Source of the DNA: Deroplatys truncata
Lineage: Eukaryota; Arthropoda; Insecta; Mantodea; Mantidae
Assembly (NCBI GenBank): GCA_030765065.1
Contig: CM060979.1
Location: 109,232,350 to 109,296,349 of the forward strand
Direction: 5' to 3'
Length of the DNA: 64,000 nt
The notes under the pieces: model-generated
Seen by the model: the letters and a program-made list of their open reading frames with translations, nothing else
Database searches by the model: none
What the model was told of the DNA's origin: nothing
Made by a program: the position numbers and the translations under genes
Part shown: piece by piece, positions 22,080-34,312 of the stretch
How the letters are laid out: each line of letters begins with the position of its first letter
Numbering within the stretch: position 1 is the stretch's first letter

Positions 22080-22597
22080 AAAGGGCCTCCGGAACCGGGC
22101 AGAGCACCTCAAGTAGGCCGTAACGGCCCGTTTTGCTTCCAACATGACCCCTGGGAGGGAGGGATGAGGGGAGAGACCCAAAGGGCGAACAGGTCCCGAT
22201 GTGACGGGCGCAAACATGGACGGGTCCTTAACGTTTCCACATAGAACCGCTCACCCGTCCACCAACAAGCCACCAACCCATTCGGAGGAGAGAACTAACT
22301 GAGCAGTACCGCAGCGACGCCAGGGAAGAAACCTTTACAGAGCGCAAGCCACCGCCCAGCCGCAACCCGCCGAAAACCGTCGCCTGGTCCTACGACGCTG
22401 AAATAGACGACAAGAAAGGTGACGAGTACAGGAAAATGAGAGGGACTGGAGTGTTAGAAGCTGAACCACCCTAGCATATCCCTGTGGAGCTGGAAAACCA
22501 CCCATGGTCACAGTGGACGGGCTCCGGGCATCGATCCAGGGACCTACGCAATGTGGGCAACTACCGTTGCCCTCCGAGCCATCCCACTCGGATAAAG
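22080..22597 (-). repeat. Long tRNA-headed SINE-like element
   Basis: Minus-strand head at about 22500-22597: GAGTGGGATGGCTCGGAGGG resembles the head of SINE-C copy 3, and the B-box GGATCGATGCC is one change from consensus. The body is GC-rich, unlike its surroundings. The 177-codon minus frame at 22335-22868 crosses the element boundary and is treated as chance. Confidence 0.5.
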
Positions 22598-23577
22598 TAG
22601 ATGTATTTAAATTGTTTATTAATTTGTAGTTTCTTATTTTAAACACTTCTTCAGAATTTACTTTGTAAAAAGCGATTTTAGTATTAAACGAATAAGAAAT
22701 ACTTACTGTAACGATTTTGAATAAGACCTCCATATTGAACAGAAGCATTTTAAAACTGATGCCAAAACGTGACATTGTTTCAAATGGCGCTGTACTTGAG
22801 AAAATATCAAGGAAAATTACGAACTTCCGGTGCAAGTAGTTTTGCCACTTTGAAACATTACTTAGCATTAAAGTAGCGGGTGAGAAGAGAAATATCAGTC
22901 CACAGAGAAAAGAGTACCCGAGTATAAATCCAGAAACAAAATTGATTCCTCTTTGGCACGCAAAGCTTCAGCAATAAATAAAATTCCCTTTCTGGCACAG
23001 GGCCAGCCCCTGTAAGTGGGAAGGAGCTTTATTTAATGGATTACGGTGATATATAGATTAATTATCCTCTTTGCAGCAATTAGAGCAGCTCATGAAAAAC
23101 GACTGTATCTAAATAACGCCCACTTAGCAGGTAGTTTTTCAGACTGTGAGCAACGCTTAAGTTTCACGCTAATCTGGGAAGTTCTACTTTAACGAAACAA
23201 TTATCTTTGCATATTCTTAGGAATCGCAAATTTTTTCAAACCAAAACCGGAAATACTTCTATAATTGGAATAATTTTGTCTAAAGCCGTCTAAGAGTTTT
23301 CGTTAAAAAAATTTATTAAAAAAACATACCAATTTATTTGCATTTTGACACAAAATTGCGCATCTTTTGTTCAGAATATCATGTGACCCTCTCACCGGCA
23401 ACAGCGGAGCGCTCTGTTTTCGTGGTAATGATCTGCGATTCAGTTTTCTTTCTTCTGAACACCATTTGTATATGCGAATAGTTGAAGACCGAGGAAGATT
23501 TCATTGCAGCAGCCAGCAGTTGGCCTATTCCACCCATACGTCATTCGAGAGGAATGGATGCGATCTAGAATTAAAAA
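22598..23577. other. Unassigned A+T-rich stretch
   Basis: No supported gene or RNA. Short frames here overlap SINE or family H edges. Confidence 0.3.
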
Positions 23578-24137
23578 ATCTGATGTGTTACACTCAAATG
23601 ACTTTCTCTACTCTTGTACAAACTATTTTTACAAACGCTTATTCTCCATATGCTTCATGTTAATCGAGATGTCAATCTTATTGCTAATTTTCTTGTAGAT
23701 GCAAGAGGAATATGGTAGATTATAAGCTATAGTCAAATCTTTTTAAGTGCTGATTGCTATGTGGAGTATTCCATTCTCTTTGCATGTCCAGTACATAAAA
23801 AGATGAATAACGAATTCGAGAAAAAGTATAAGTATTGGAAAATTTAAGGGAATAACAAGCAATATCTCGAAAATGGTTCACTCAACAAAAAAATGTATAT
23901 GACATAAATTGTGTATTTTAACGCGATCTACATTTTTTGTGTAGTCACATGTTGCCTATCTCTTATGCTTTACCAGTTATGCAAAAATCGTTCACAATGA
24001 AGAATACTTTTGTAGACATTTCCAGAAGATTCGAGATATACATTTCATTTGTCATGAAAATATCTTAAACATATGACATTTTAATCAAAATTGTTGGAGC
24101 CATTTTTGAGAAAATTAAAATTTGCGTAAACAACTCG
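23578..24137 (+). mobile_element. Family H copy, 3'-truncated
   Basis: Begins with the family terminus ATCTGATGTGTTACACTCAA and continues collinear with 29205-30050 until about 24137, just after TTTTGAGAAAATTAAAATTT. The microsatellite, hairpin and 3' end are missing. Confidence 0.75.
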
Positions 24138-24164
24138 TATTATTTTTAACTGCGAATATTCGTA

Positions 24165-24432
24165 TAATGGTGACCCAACCAGTGTGAATATCGAAATCGG
24201 CTTAGATTCAGGCCATTCATCCGCGCTTCGGAGAAACAGTGAAACTACACCTTCGGTAGAATTAAGGATGTAGCACCCCTGACTGCAAGAGTAACAATCC
24301 GTCCGAGCTTGTCCCCATGCGACCAGGGAAAACTACGAAAAATTTCTTCAGCACGGTGGTTGGTCACCTCGGGGTGTGAACCGAACTTCCCGCATGTGGC
24401 CCATAGATGTCTTAGTCTGAGCAATCTTGCTA
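24165..24432 (-). repeat. tRNA-headed SINE-like element
   Basis: On the minus strand TTGCTCAGACTAAG (A-box-like) and CGGTTCACACC (B-box-like) lie about 35 bp apart at 24365-24432. A GC-richer body follows. No sister copy was recognised here. Confidence 0.4.
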
Positions 24433-24837
24433 GGTTTATCATTTTTGTATTCTATCCTCTAAAGATGCGTGTATAAAACCTTGTTCCCATTTTTTGGATT
24501 GGATTTTGGATGCAGATACAATTTTGGATTACATTATTTCAATAATAAAACATCTGCGATGCATGCATTTGCTACTGATATTAATTGTGTAATTTAACTT
24601 ACCAATAAGTCTGCTAGCACCGTCGAATGCCGATTATGGCCCCGATTAGCTCTCTGTGAATGTGGGGTGAGATAAACTGAACGTCCAACCAGCTAGTGGT
24701 CCGCAAGTAACAAGTGTATATAGAAAGCGAACAGCATCAGTACCATACGTGCTGGTAGCGCGAAACATGTAGCAGGCAAAGGGTACATAAGCATACAAAC
24801 AATAAGTCACACAAATTTGTACTTAGGACTTGACAGA
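24433..24837. other. Unassigned stretch
   Basis: Nothing supported. Confidence 0.3.
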
Positions 24838-25240
24838 CGCTGACCGAGCGACATGGCTCTACGCTACCATGTGACCTCGTATCCTGGAGGTCCTGGGTTC
24901 AATACCCGTCAATCTTAATATTCTGGCTTTTTTCGTGGTTTGCCCAGGTCGTAGGAAAATGCTGGGGTGCTTCCTCTTCTACCATGAATTTTCTGTCTTC
25001 ATTTCCGGTCCCTATAATTGCCTTTCATATGTTTCAGGGTTGAAGATCCAGGTGACAATGAACGGTGTGTTGCGCTGGACGGAGGATTGTGCGCTTTGGA
25101 AAGATTTCTCCCCGGCATTTGGTGTGCCTGCTATGCCCCCCCCTTACTGGGAGCCTACCATGTTGCCACAGGACTTTCGGGAGGCACGGGGATTAAGCAG
25201 TGCTATTCGACGCCATAAGTGCTCCATCTGGAATCGTTAG
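24838..25240 (+). repeat. SINE-C copy 2
   Basis: The tRNA-like head at 24840-24910 contains GGGTTCAATACCC as B-box. The body shares CTACCATGAATTTTC and GCGCTTTGGAAAGATTTCTC with SINE-C copies 1 and 3. Weak frames at 24935-25218 read through it and are not genes. Confidence 0.65.
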
Positions 25241-26459
25241 GGACCTCATCCTTGCTAGCGCTCACCGTCGTCCAGAGCGGGTCGTCCTTCGGATTTTCCG
25301 AACATCCCTTCCTACCAGGGTCGAGTTGGAAGCAAAAAGGGAACTGGCGGGCTGTGCTCCAGTTTCCAGAGGCCCCACCGTCTGTCTCCTAGCCTTACGC
25401 CTACTCGTCACATATGCTGGAAATAAAACTACATTCACATTTTTACTTTCACTACTATTTACCTACAGCAAGTGTAGGAAGCACTGTACTCAACCCAAAA
25501 GTGGTGGAAGCCCCCCCCAAAAAAGATAAGATACAAATCGGAAAAAGAGGACAAGCGCTATACACGTCATTTGAACATTAACAAATTAATACGGTCCAGT
25601 TTTCAAATATTTATAATATTTTCAGATCATTAGTATTTTCCTCGCGGTTATGTAAGAAGAATGGCACTTTAAAGTCATTATATAATAAAACGCTCTATAA
25701 AAATCTTAATATTGCTTTAAGTAAAGAATGTTTAAGGACAAGCACCAACGCAAGTACACATATACGTTTAAGGACAAGAAGTAGTATAAGAGGCATTAGT
25801 GCAAGAGTGACATAAGTGCTATGGACATTCCCACAAAAGCAAGGTCATATCTGTGAAGACACCCTCTGACGGGGTAATAAATTAATTAATTGAAGTAATG
25901 ATTGTTTATAAAGGCGAGGGCGAATCATCTCCGACTTCCTATCATTTGAAAAACATGTGTAACCAATTGTTTAGGACAAGTACCGACCTAAGTGCATCTA
26001 TGTTTAAGAACAAAATCCTATCCATGTGCGCATTTGTTTGCTCACAAAAACATAGAATATATCACTACTACATATATTCTGAACGGATGTTTTAAGATGC
26101 AGGGATGGAAGAGCTTTTACGTGGACAAATGGATGACGGATAAATGGACGATGGAAAAACGAATAGGCCGATGTTGGATTGATGTTTGAATGGAGGGATT
26201 TCCATGTAATTAATTGAAGGATTAGTAGCGGATTATTTCTTTTTATTTTACTCTATTTCTTATTTCTTTTTTTTTGTATCTACCGGCTGTATGCCTAAAG
26301 CAGGCAAAGTTTACATTCGGTTGAAAAAAGTAATATCTCGATTCAGCCGGATAAAGGTTTTTTGAATGAAAAATAAGTATTAAAAAAAGTCTAAGTGTAA
26401 GTGTGTGAGTGTTCAGGAGTGAACAGCATAGTCAAATAGGAAAGATCAGGTAACTTTAC
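25241..26459. other. Unassigned stretch
   Basis: 25241-25530 is GC-richer and may belong to the SINE-C insertion or a second repeat, ending in a C-run and A-run (25510-25525). The rest is A+T-rich. No gene supported. Confidence 0.25.
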
Positions 26460-26915
26460 GTTTAAATCCGGCATCTTTACAGCACGCAAGGTGAAGATTT
26501 TCAGAAAAATCTGCCTGAACTCAATCATTTTCATGTAAACCTTATTCTTATTTTTTATTATTTCAAAAATGGTAGTGCCTATGATTTTGATTCAAATATC
26601 ACATATTTGAGATAGTAGAATGAAATAGATGATTTAAATAAAGTTGCCAAATACGTTCCCTTTATTCTCATTCAGGTCTATTAAATACGGACTCTTTAAG
26701 AGTTATACAAAGCATTACTGAGGGAAAACTGTATACTTCGTTAAGGTATACTGTTTATATAACATACAATACTAGTGCCTTAACAGTTTCCGAAATGTTT
26801 ATTACTTCTCTTTTTTAATTTTTGAATGTTTTAGTTAGTACATTTTCGGATCTTAAACTGGTGGTTATTTCATTTTTGTCATAAGCTCGTGCAAAGAGTA
26901 TATAATATCACGTCC
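26460..26915 (-). mobile_element. Family H copy, diverged
   Basis: Minus-strand order of family blocks from the GCAAAGAG region (near 26892) back to AGGTGAAGATTTTCAG (26490). Ends are not preserved. It lies 5'-to-5' with the next copy. Confidence 0.45.
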
Positions 26916-27405
26916 TTACTAAGGTAATGATTAAATTGAAAATATTTAGTGTTACAAGATTATACTGTAAAGCAATACCGATGCAATTCTTTCGAATGCA
27001 TACGATTATAATAATTACACAATTCATTGTGGTTACAAGGGGGATAGCAGAAATGAAATCGATAGTCAGATGGTTAAAAGCGTCTCGCTATATGCTGGGC
27101 TTGAAATTTTATACTCTTTCCATAATATTGCTAGAAGCCACTAAATAACGATAGCACTTTAAAAACACGACAAAGTATTGAAAAAGTCAAACCAATAATA
27201 ACGGATATTTCTGAAATGGCTGACGTTACAAAACGTTATTTAAAAAAAATTATGTGCTTTAAAGGGATCTACATCTTTAGTACATTTTTGTCTATCTCTT
27301 ACGGTTTGCTAGCATACAAGATTCCTTACAAATGAAGAGGTTTTCGTACGCAATTCCCAGAAAATTCAAGATATAAATTTCAATTGTGATTTACCAAGAC
27401 ATATA

Positions 27406-27760
27406 CAGGGTGGACCATTTAAGTAGAGACTGTACAATATCTCCAAAACTATGCGTTGTAGTAACAAATGTCTTTAATAAAAGTCGCTTGATATTATGGG
27501 GGAAATTAAATGTCATGTGTTTTGTTTGGAGGACGTTATGATGGCCATTTTAGGTCATTTATTTTTTTTAAATGGGAACCTATAATTAGGGACAATTTAA
27601 ATTGACCCTAAAGTCACCATAACAACGGCCTCCAAATAAAACACGACTAATGGCATCTACTTTCCCCCATAATATCAAGCAACTTTTATTAAAGACATTT
27701 GTTACTACAACGCTTAGTTTTGGAGATATTTTACAGTCTCTACTTAAATGGTCCAGCCTG
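27406..27760. mobile_element. Fold-back MITE with TA target site
   Basis: A 355-bp element whose halves are inverted copies over most of their length. The left end CAGGGTGGACCATTTAAGTA matches the right end reversed (CAGGCTGGACCATTTAAGTA). Flanks are TATA on both sides, compatible with TA duplication by a Tc1/mariner-superfamily transposase. CAGGGTG termini are common in that superfamily (from memory). It has no coding capacity. Confidence 0.85.
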
Positions 27761-27917
27761 TATATATGAGACTTTTTTATCTCAAAATCATTAGAACCAT
27801 TTTTAAGAAAATCAAAGCATTGTATATTTTGAAATTTTGCCATAAAAAGAGTAGTTTAAAATTGGGGATTTTCTGGAAAATATTTATGCCGCATCCTTGG
27901 AAGATATTAAATTTAAA

Positions 27918-28206
27918 AAATTGAGTTATATTTACGGGCGCTCTTTAACTGCTGTGGTCCTTAGCATCCCATTCTATATTGGACGTGAAAGACCGGCAAT
28001 TTTGCTCAGAGGCTTCTTTATCAGGCTTGAGGTTCTTTTACATGCCGTAAATCTACGACGCGGGACCACCGGCTTTACTTCCCTTCCGAAGGAAGCCATG
28101 CTTAGAATTTTTACGACCGAAAAAAACCATCACCCACCGCCGGGTTTGAGCCCGCACCTCGGGGACTAGAGGCTGGCATGATAACCTCTACACCACGAAG
28201 AACAAC
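27918..28206 (-). repeat. SINE-A copy 2, full length
   Basis: On the minus strand the tRNA-like head (about 28140-28205) contains CGGGTTTGAGCCCG. The body follows down to TTTACGGGCGCTCTTTAACT at 27930. It is flanked by a 21-bp imperfect direct repeat, 18 of 21 matching, at 27897-27917 and 28207-28227, beginning TTGGAAGATATT and TTGGAAAATATT. These look like a target-site duplication. Confidence 0.85.
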
Positions 28207-28392
28207 TTGGAAAATATTGAACTTAAATGCCAAGTTGGTAGTTATGTTGTTCACATACCCAGACACAGAACCATTTTTAAAGTTTTTATACATGGGACCT
28301 CTAAACATACATTTTGGTGAAATTTCGGAATCGAATTTCTGGGTGAAATACAATGCATCCCCTACCTACTAGGTACATGATAGAGAAAGTAA

Positions 28393-29204
28393 TATTTGTA
28401 ATGGTTAGCGAAAGACATGCAACTATGTTTGATCCGACTTCTTCTTCCTCTGCTTTTCTTTGAAATTTTAAAACAGTTATCTGACAATTAACATACTTAT
28501 TGCCTGGCTGAAGTTTTTATTCTGCTTATATTTAAACTCAAAATACAACGTGTTAGAGGTGTAAACGAAAGCAGTTGGTCGCTTGTATCGAAACATCGCC
28601 GCATTATCGGTTTAAGGTTGAACCAGCCGACCACGCTAGACATTGACACAATAGTGGTAGTCCACGGCTATTTAATCAGCAGTGTCCATGGCCGACCACC
28701 CCTGGGTTCTCCATTGATCACTCCTATCGATCTCCGATTAGATACAAGCTGGAGATTGATCCGGTGGTCTAGAAAGTCTGCCTAACTCTAGGAAAGCAGG
28801 CATTCCGCTGTTTACTATTGGCAAACCGTTCCTATGGCTCCAATCCAGAAACGAGGTGCAGTGCGACAGGAGGATATGAACCTCAGCCACTCTCGAAACA
28901 AATGAGCAAACAGTAAACAAGGATAACAACTCCGACACCAGCGGCAATACGTTGTTTATGCAAAGGAGTGAACTGAATCTTCTTACGAGACATCACAGTG
29001 TTTGAAGCTACTTGATTTAATTACTAACTTCGGGCCTAAGAACTCCATTCTCATTATATTGTTTTACACCCTTACATCAGAATATGTCAAATAATGGTGT
29101 ATTGGGAATATTTATCAGACATTTTTGTACCTTCACAACCTGTAGAGAAGCAAAATGTTGCACGTTATAAACATGAGGCCTACTTCCGCTATATATAAAA
29201 AAAA
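28393..29204. other. Unassigned stretch with GC-richer centre
   Basis: 28570-28960 is GC-richer and holds a 69-codon minus frame (28738-28947) that I do not recognise. It could be an unlisted repeat. No gene supported. Confidence 0.25.
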
Positions 29205-30050
29205 ATCTGATGTGTTACACTCACATGACTTTCTCTACTCTTGTACAGACTATTTTTACAAACGCATATTCTCCATATGCTTCATGATAATCGAAATACC
29301 GAGATGTTAATCTTATCGCTAATTTTCTTATAGGTGCAAGGGGAATTGCTAGGCTTTAAGCGTTGGTCAAATCTTTTAAGAGCTGGTTGCTATGTGGCGC
29401 ATTCCATTCTCTTTGCATGTCCAGGACATAAAAAGAATGAATAACGAATTTGAGAAAAAGTATAAGTATTGGAAAATTTAAGGGAATAACAAGCAATATC
29501 TCGAAAATGGTTCACTCAACAAAAAAATGTATATGACATAAATTGTGTATTATAACGCGGTCTACATTTTTTGTGTAGTAAAATTTTTTCTATCTCTTAT
29601 GGTTTACCAGTTATGCAAAAGTCGTTCACAATGAAGAATACTTTTGGAGACATTCCCAGAAAATTCAAGATATACACTTTATTTGTCATGAAAGTATCTT
29701 AAATATATGATATTTTAATCAAAATCGTTAGAGCCATTTCTGAGAAAATTAAAATTTTCGAAAAATGTTCCATGTAAAGAGTAATCTGGGGTGAGGGGAT
29801 TTTCTGGAAAACCTTCGTATCGCATCTCTGGAAGATACTGAACCTAAATACCAAGTTTGGTGTTTATTCAACTGTTCGTTTCTGAGTTATGCTGTTCACA
29901 GACACACAGACACACTCACGGACATGTTTCTAAAAATGCTTTTTTGGATTCAGGGGGCCTCAAAACATATATTTCCGGTAAAATATCGGTATGGAATTTT
30001 TGGGTGGAATACAATACTTCCCCTACTTACTACAGTAGTGGAGAAAGTAA
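29205..30050 (+). mobile_element. Family H, best-preserved copy
   Basis: 846 bp from ATCTGATGTGTTACACTCAC to GAGAAAGTAA with all landmarks. These are the 5' motif ACTTTCTCTACT, the internal palindrome ATGTCCAGGACAT near 29420, a short CA-rich tract near 29900, TCCCCTACTTACTACAGTAG as a degenerate 3' hairpin, and the inverted ACTTTCTC motif at the end. No coding capacity. Flanks show an A-run on the left and AAAAG on the right but no clear target-site duplication. Confidence 0.75.
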
Positions 30051-31385
30051 AAAGTAGTAAGGGACTAGATGGAACACACATCAATTATGATTTAATCTGC
30101 ACTGTTTTGGAAATAGTGATCCTGTATTTTTTAAGGAACCAGTTGAATTCTTATTATTCCGTGTTCGGATACCTAAAGAAACAATGTAATTCTTGCATCT
30201 TCATACCTTTATATACAAAATCCATGAGAGACACCTCAATATTAGACATGCGTCATAGTAGTAGATTATGACGCAACAGTAAAAGTGGGGTTTTACTTTA
30301 CGACAAAGGAATGTTTGCATGGTCCTCGTTTCGCAATTCTACGAGAAAAATGAAATAACTTTTATCCGTGTGATATATACTATTTTTGTACTATACAGCG
30401 CTCAAATTTGTAACATATCAATAACATGATATTTATTCCTGAATCTAACAGAGATCACGCGTTCTTAAAACAAGAGAAATTATGTTAAAAATGCGAGATC
30501 TCAGATGTTTTGTTGATTCGCTAGCAATCTTTTTCAGTGAAATTATTTTCACCATGTTTTACCTTACACCATACGTTATATCGCATTGCTTTCTGAACTT
30601 TTTGTGTAAGTACTTCTAGTGTTATTCTTTTAGCTGCTTCTGTCAGTTTACATCTATTTAAATTTCTTCTAAATGCACAATTTCCGCCATTTAATCTTTA
30701 TGTAGGTTAGATAAATGAGTAACGTTTTAGAGAAAAGAAAGCTGACAATATAACGAACGTATGAGTTAACTCTACAACGAATTGCGATGTGAAGTGTGAC
30801 GGTTTGAATTGCGAACAGATAATGCGAGCGCCATGAGAAATTAATCATGGTTAATCATTTAAAAGGACATAATGAAAAGCGAAACCTAATCAAACTGAGT
30901 CGAGTTATTAAACATATGAAGACCGTAGGCGAACAGGGAGGTAAGTCAGTAAATTGGCCAAAATTAGTTAACAGCGTATTCATATAGTGTGAGTGATGTA
31001 GATTGTGCAGACTAAATAGCAAAGCAAAAGAGGTGTTAGTCAATGCGAAATTTACTCTTAAAGATTTCACATACAGAAGGAGGCAAGTCACCTTTTTACA
31101 ATGGAAAAGATAGACAAGTCATTTTATGAAAGCAAGAAACAGTGTTAAAGTTTAGTGCTGTGTGTAGCAATACTGTCTGCTGTTTCATTAGTGTGGTAGT
31201 ACATTGTTGTGTTTATTGTGCAATGTCCTGTTCTGTTATGAGTACTCTGTGTAAAAATCTAACTTTAATACTGTAATCTAAAGACTAATTTGTAGTGATG
31301 GAATACGATGGAGAACCATGTGTCCCTTATCAAAGTAGCAAAACAGGAAGAAATTTGGCCGTATGAAGGATACTAACAAAAATAA
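30051..31385. other. Unassigned A+T-rich stretch
   Basis: No supported gene, RNA or repeat. The frame at 29924-30271 is read-through from family H. Confidence 0.3.
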
Positions 31386-32092
31386 ATCTGATGTGTTATA
31401 CTCACATGACTTTCTCTACTCTTATGCAAACTAGTTTTACAAACGCTTATTCTCCATATGCTTCATGTTAATCGAGATGTTAACCTTATTGCTAATTTTC
31501 TTGTAGATGCAAGGGGAATATGGTAGGTTTTAAGCGATAGTCAAATATTTTAAGAGCTGGTGGCTATGTGGAGTATTCCATTCTCTTTGCATTGCCAGGA
31601 CCAAAAAGAAATGAACAACGAATTTCCATTTGAGAAAAATTATAAGTATTGGAAAATTTAAGAAAATAACAAGCAATATCTCGAAAATGATTCACTCAAC
31701 AACAAAAATGTATATGACATAAATTGTGTATTTTAAGGCTATCTGCATTTTTGTGTTAAACGTTTGTCTATCTCTTATAGTTTACCAGTTATGCAAAAGT
31801 CTTTCACAATGAAGAATACTTTTGGAGACATTCCCAGAAAATTCGAGATATATATTTCATTTGTCATGAAAATATCTTAAACATATGATATTTTAATCAA
31901 AATCGATAGAGCCATTTTTGAGAAAATTAAAATTTTCGAAAAATATTCCATGTAAAGGGTAATCTGGGTGGGGGGATTTTCTTGAAAACCTTCGTGTCGC
32001 ATCTCGGAAGATACTGAACCTAAATACCAAGTTTGGTGTTTATCCGACTGTTCGTTTCTGAGTTATGTTGTTCACAGACATACACACACACA

Positions 32093-32139
<47 letters not shown>

Positions 32140-32288
32140 AGAGACACATACACGGACATATTTCCAAAAATGCTTTTTTTGGGATTCAGGGGGTCTCAAT
32201 ACATATATTTCCGGTGAAATCTCGGTTTCGAATTTTTGGGTGTAATGCAATACTTCCCCTACTTACTATACGTAGTAGAGAGGGTAAT
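31386..32288 (+). mobile_element. Family H, full-length copy
   Basis: About 903 bp, beginning ATCTGATGTGTTATACTCAC and ending with the palindrome TACTATACGTAGTA plus GAGAGGGTAA. It contains a CA tract of about 27 units where 29205-30050 has only a short one. That accounts for part of the length difference. Confidence 0.75.
32082..32136. repeat. (CA)n microsatellite
   Basis: CA run with one interruption, inside family H, followed by a short GA run. Confidence 0.95.
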
Positions 32289-32339
32289 ACAGAGCCCAAA
32301 CATATGGAACTGGAGATTTTTGTAATTGTAACTTGAGGT

Positions 32340-32996
32340 GCTTCATCATTATTAAAGTAAAGTTTCACCAGAAATATATGTTTTGAGACCTTCTGATTCC
32401 AAAAAGGATATGTTTAGAAAAGACCTGTGTATGTGGGTTTTTGAACAGCACAGCTCAAAAACGAAAAGCCAGTTAAATACCAAACTTGATAGAACGATTT
32501 TCAAGAAAATCCCCCAGAACATGATAAAATGTAAATACTAACAGTTTTTTTTAAAATACGATATATTTAAGATATTTGCATGACAAAATGTAGATATGTC
32601 CTGAATGTTATGGGAATGGCGCATATAACTGATGAAGCGTAGAGAAAATCTTCCTACACAAAGAATGTAGATCTAAAGCATATAATTTATATCTAATAAA
32701 AGCTTTTGTGGAGTTAACCATTTCCGAACCTTTCCTTGCTTTGATTTGAATTTTCAAATACTTATACTTTTCTCAACTGGTAAGTTGCTATTTGATTTTT
32801 TCTAGGGATCAGAAAAAGAGCATGGATTTGAAAGCCATCAAATAGCGAAATCTGACTATTCGTTTATCTACCGTAACCTACAGCAAAACGTGGATTGAAC
32901 GTTTATCTGGATTGACAGGGGTATAATAATGAGCTTTTTAAGAATAGTTTGTCGAAGAGTGAGTAGGGAAAGTTATGTGAATGCAACACATCAGAT
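32340..32996 (-). mobile_element. Family H copy, 3'-to-3' with previous
   Basis: Minus-strand copy ending at 32996 with ATCTGATGTGTTGCATTCAC. Its 3' part near 32356 keeps TTTCACCAGAAATATATG, but the hairpin end is missing. Internal deletions shorten it to about 0.65 kb. Confidence 0.65.
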
Positions 32997-34107
32997 TTTA
33001 TTTACTATTACGTGATGTGTTATGCTTCATGTAGTGCAGTGGGACAAATTAATTTCTTACTAGGCTTTGAAAGCACAACTATGTGTATATTCATCTTGTT
33101 TAACCTTTATTTTATGCTTATTTGTTTGTAATCACTTTTCCATTACAGGTTCTGATTATCATTTACTACACTTCTTGTCTAAGCGCGTAATCAGTTGATA
33201 AATAACCGTTAAGGGTAGTTAAAGTTCTTATTCCTTATAAATTTAAGTCCTTGAAGGTGTTCCGATTTGAACGCTATCTTCTCGCGTTTCAATGTTTAAC
33301 TGGATACAAACGACTTTTGGCTCAAATTACGTAATCGTCATGTTAATGTGTAAAGTTAGTTTTGTATTTTCATTAATGCAGTAGTTCATAAATATCTGGG
33401 ATTAAATAACTCGCTTATGGATATTTGTCACACGTCCAAACGTTCACTATTATTCAAATCAGTATGGCTTCTTAAGTTTCATGGTTTCTTAAGACTAAAG
33501 GGGTTCATGGTATTGATGGACTTAACATGAACCTATTGAATATGAACCATACCTCTGAAAATTCATTTATTACAATAATCGTATGTTGGAATTTCGTTTC
33601 TATCTCAGATAAATAGAGGATAGCAAAGGTAATTACAATTTTCAAAAAATACGACATCCAAGGCTCTTCAAATTGCAATTAGAAATTACAGATAGAATTT
33701 AGAAGGCGTAAGGTAGGCCGTGAGGTAGGTCATGGTGTGCTAGTGCTGTCGTGCCAGGAATTTATATTGTTTAATGAAATCTACATTTTTTCAGTAATAC
33801 GTTTTAATCTATCTGATAAGATAAATCCAATATCTCCGATATGAGTTTTTAGTAAAATTGATAAACCTTTTCAGAAAATTAAAAATTAAAGAAACCGTTT
33901 TTCAAGCTAAATGAATTTTTGGAGTAGGGAAAATTGTCCTTTACATTTTCCTTCTCAGAGCTTCCCGGTTTCAGTACGAAATTTGTAATGTATATGACTT
34001 TTGTTTTTCTGCCTTAAATTTCCAAAAGTAAAAATGCGCAATATAGGTGCGATTTGGGTGCTAAGGATGAGGACCTTCTTACTATATATAGCACTACAGA
34101 CGGAGAA
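32997..34107. other. Unassigned stretch with a possible old family H fragment
   Basis: 33765-34060 loosely follows plus-strand family H blocks (AAATCTACATTTTTT, then CTATCT, then TTTTCAGAAAATTAAAA). The remainder shows nothing supportable. Confidence 0.3.
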
Positions 34108-34312
34108 ATGGAATGAAATGACAATATGGAAATGATATTTAGGAAGGAAAGTTCCAGGCCTAAATTTAGGACCTGTCTCCCCGACATTTGCCAGTTATGA
34201 TGACTGAGGAAGAGTTTGATAAACCTTTAGTCAGGCAGGAGGGTGCTGGCGGGATTTGAACCGCGAGAACCTGCCTTTTGCGAGTCCGTGCCTTAACGAC
34301 CCCGAGTACCCG
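34108..34312 (-). repeat. SINE-B copy 1
   Basis: The minus-strand head contains CGGTTCAAATCCCG as B-box (34248-34262). The body shares AAGTTCCAGGCCTA and TCTCCCCG with copy 2 at 35812. Confidence 0.6.

Larger units (their letters stand above)
26930..28392 (+). mobile_element. Family H copy containing a MITE and a SINE-A
   Basis: Family H blocks can be followed at 26990-27405, 27761-27917 and 28207-28392. The 3' end keeps TAGAGAAAGTAA. The two gaps are explained exactly by a fold-back MITE and by SINE-A copy 2. Removing both leaves a collinear element with a diverged 5' end. Confidence 0.7.

Noticed and set aside
22335..22868. 177-codon minus-strand frame, the longest in the window
   Set aside because: It crosses the edge between a GC-rich SINE-like element and A+T-rich sequence, has no recognised domain, and its two halves differ strongly in composition.
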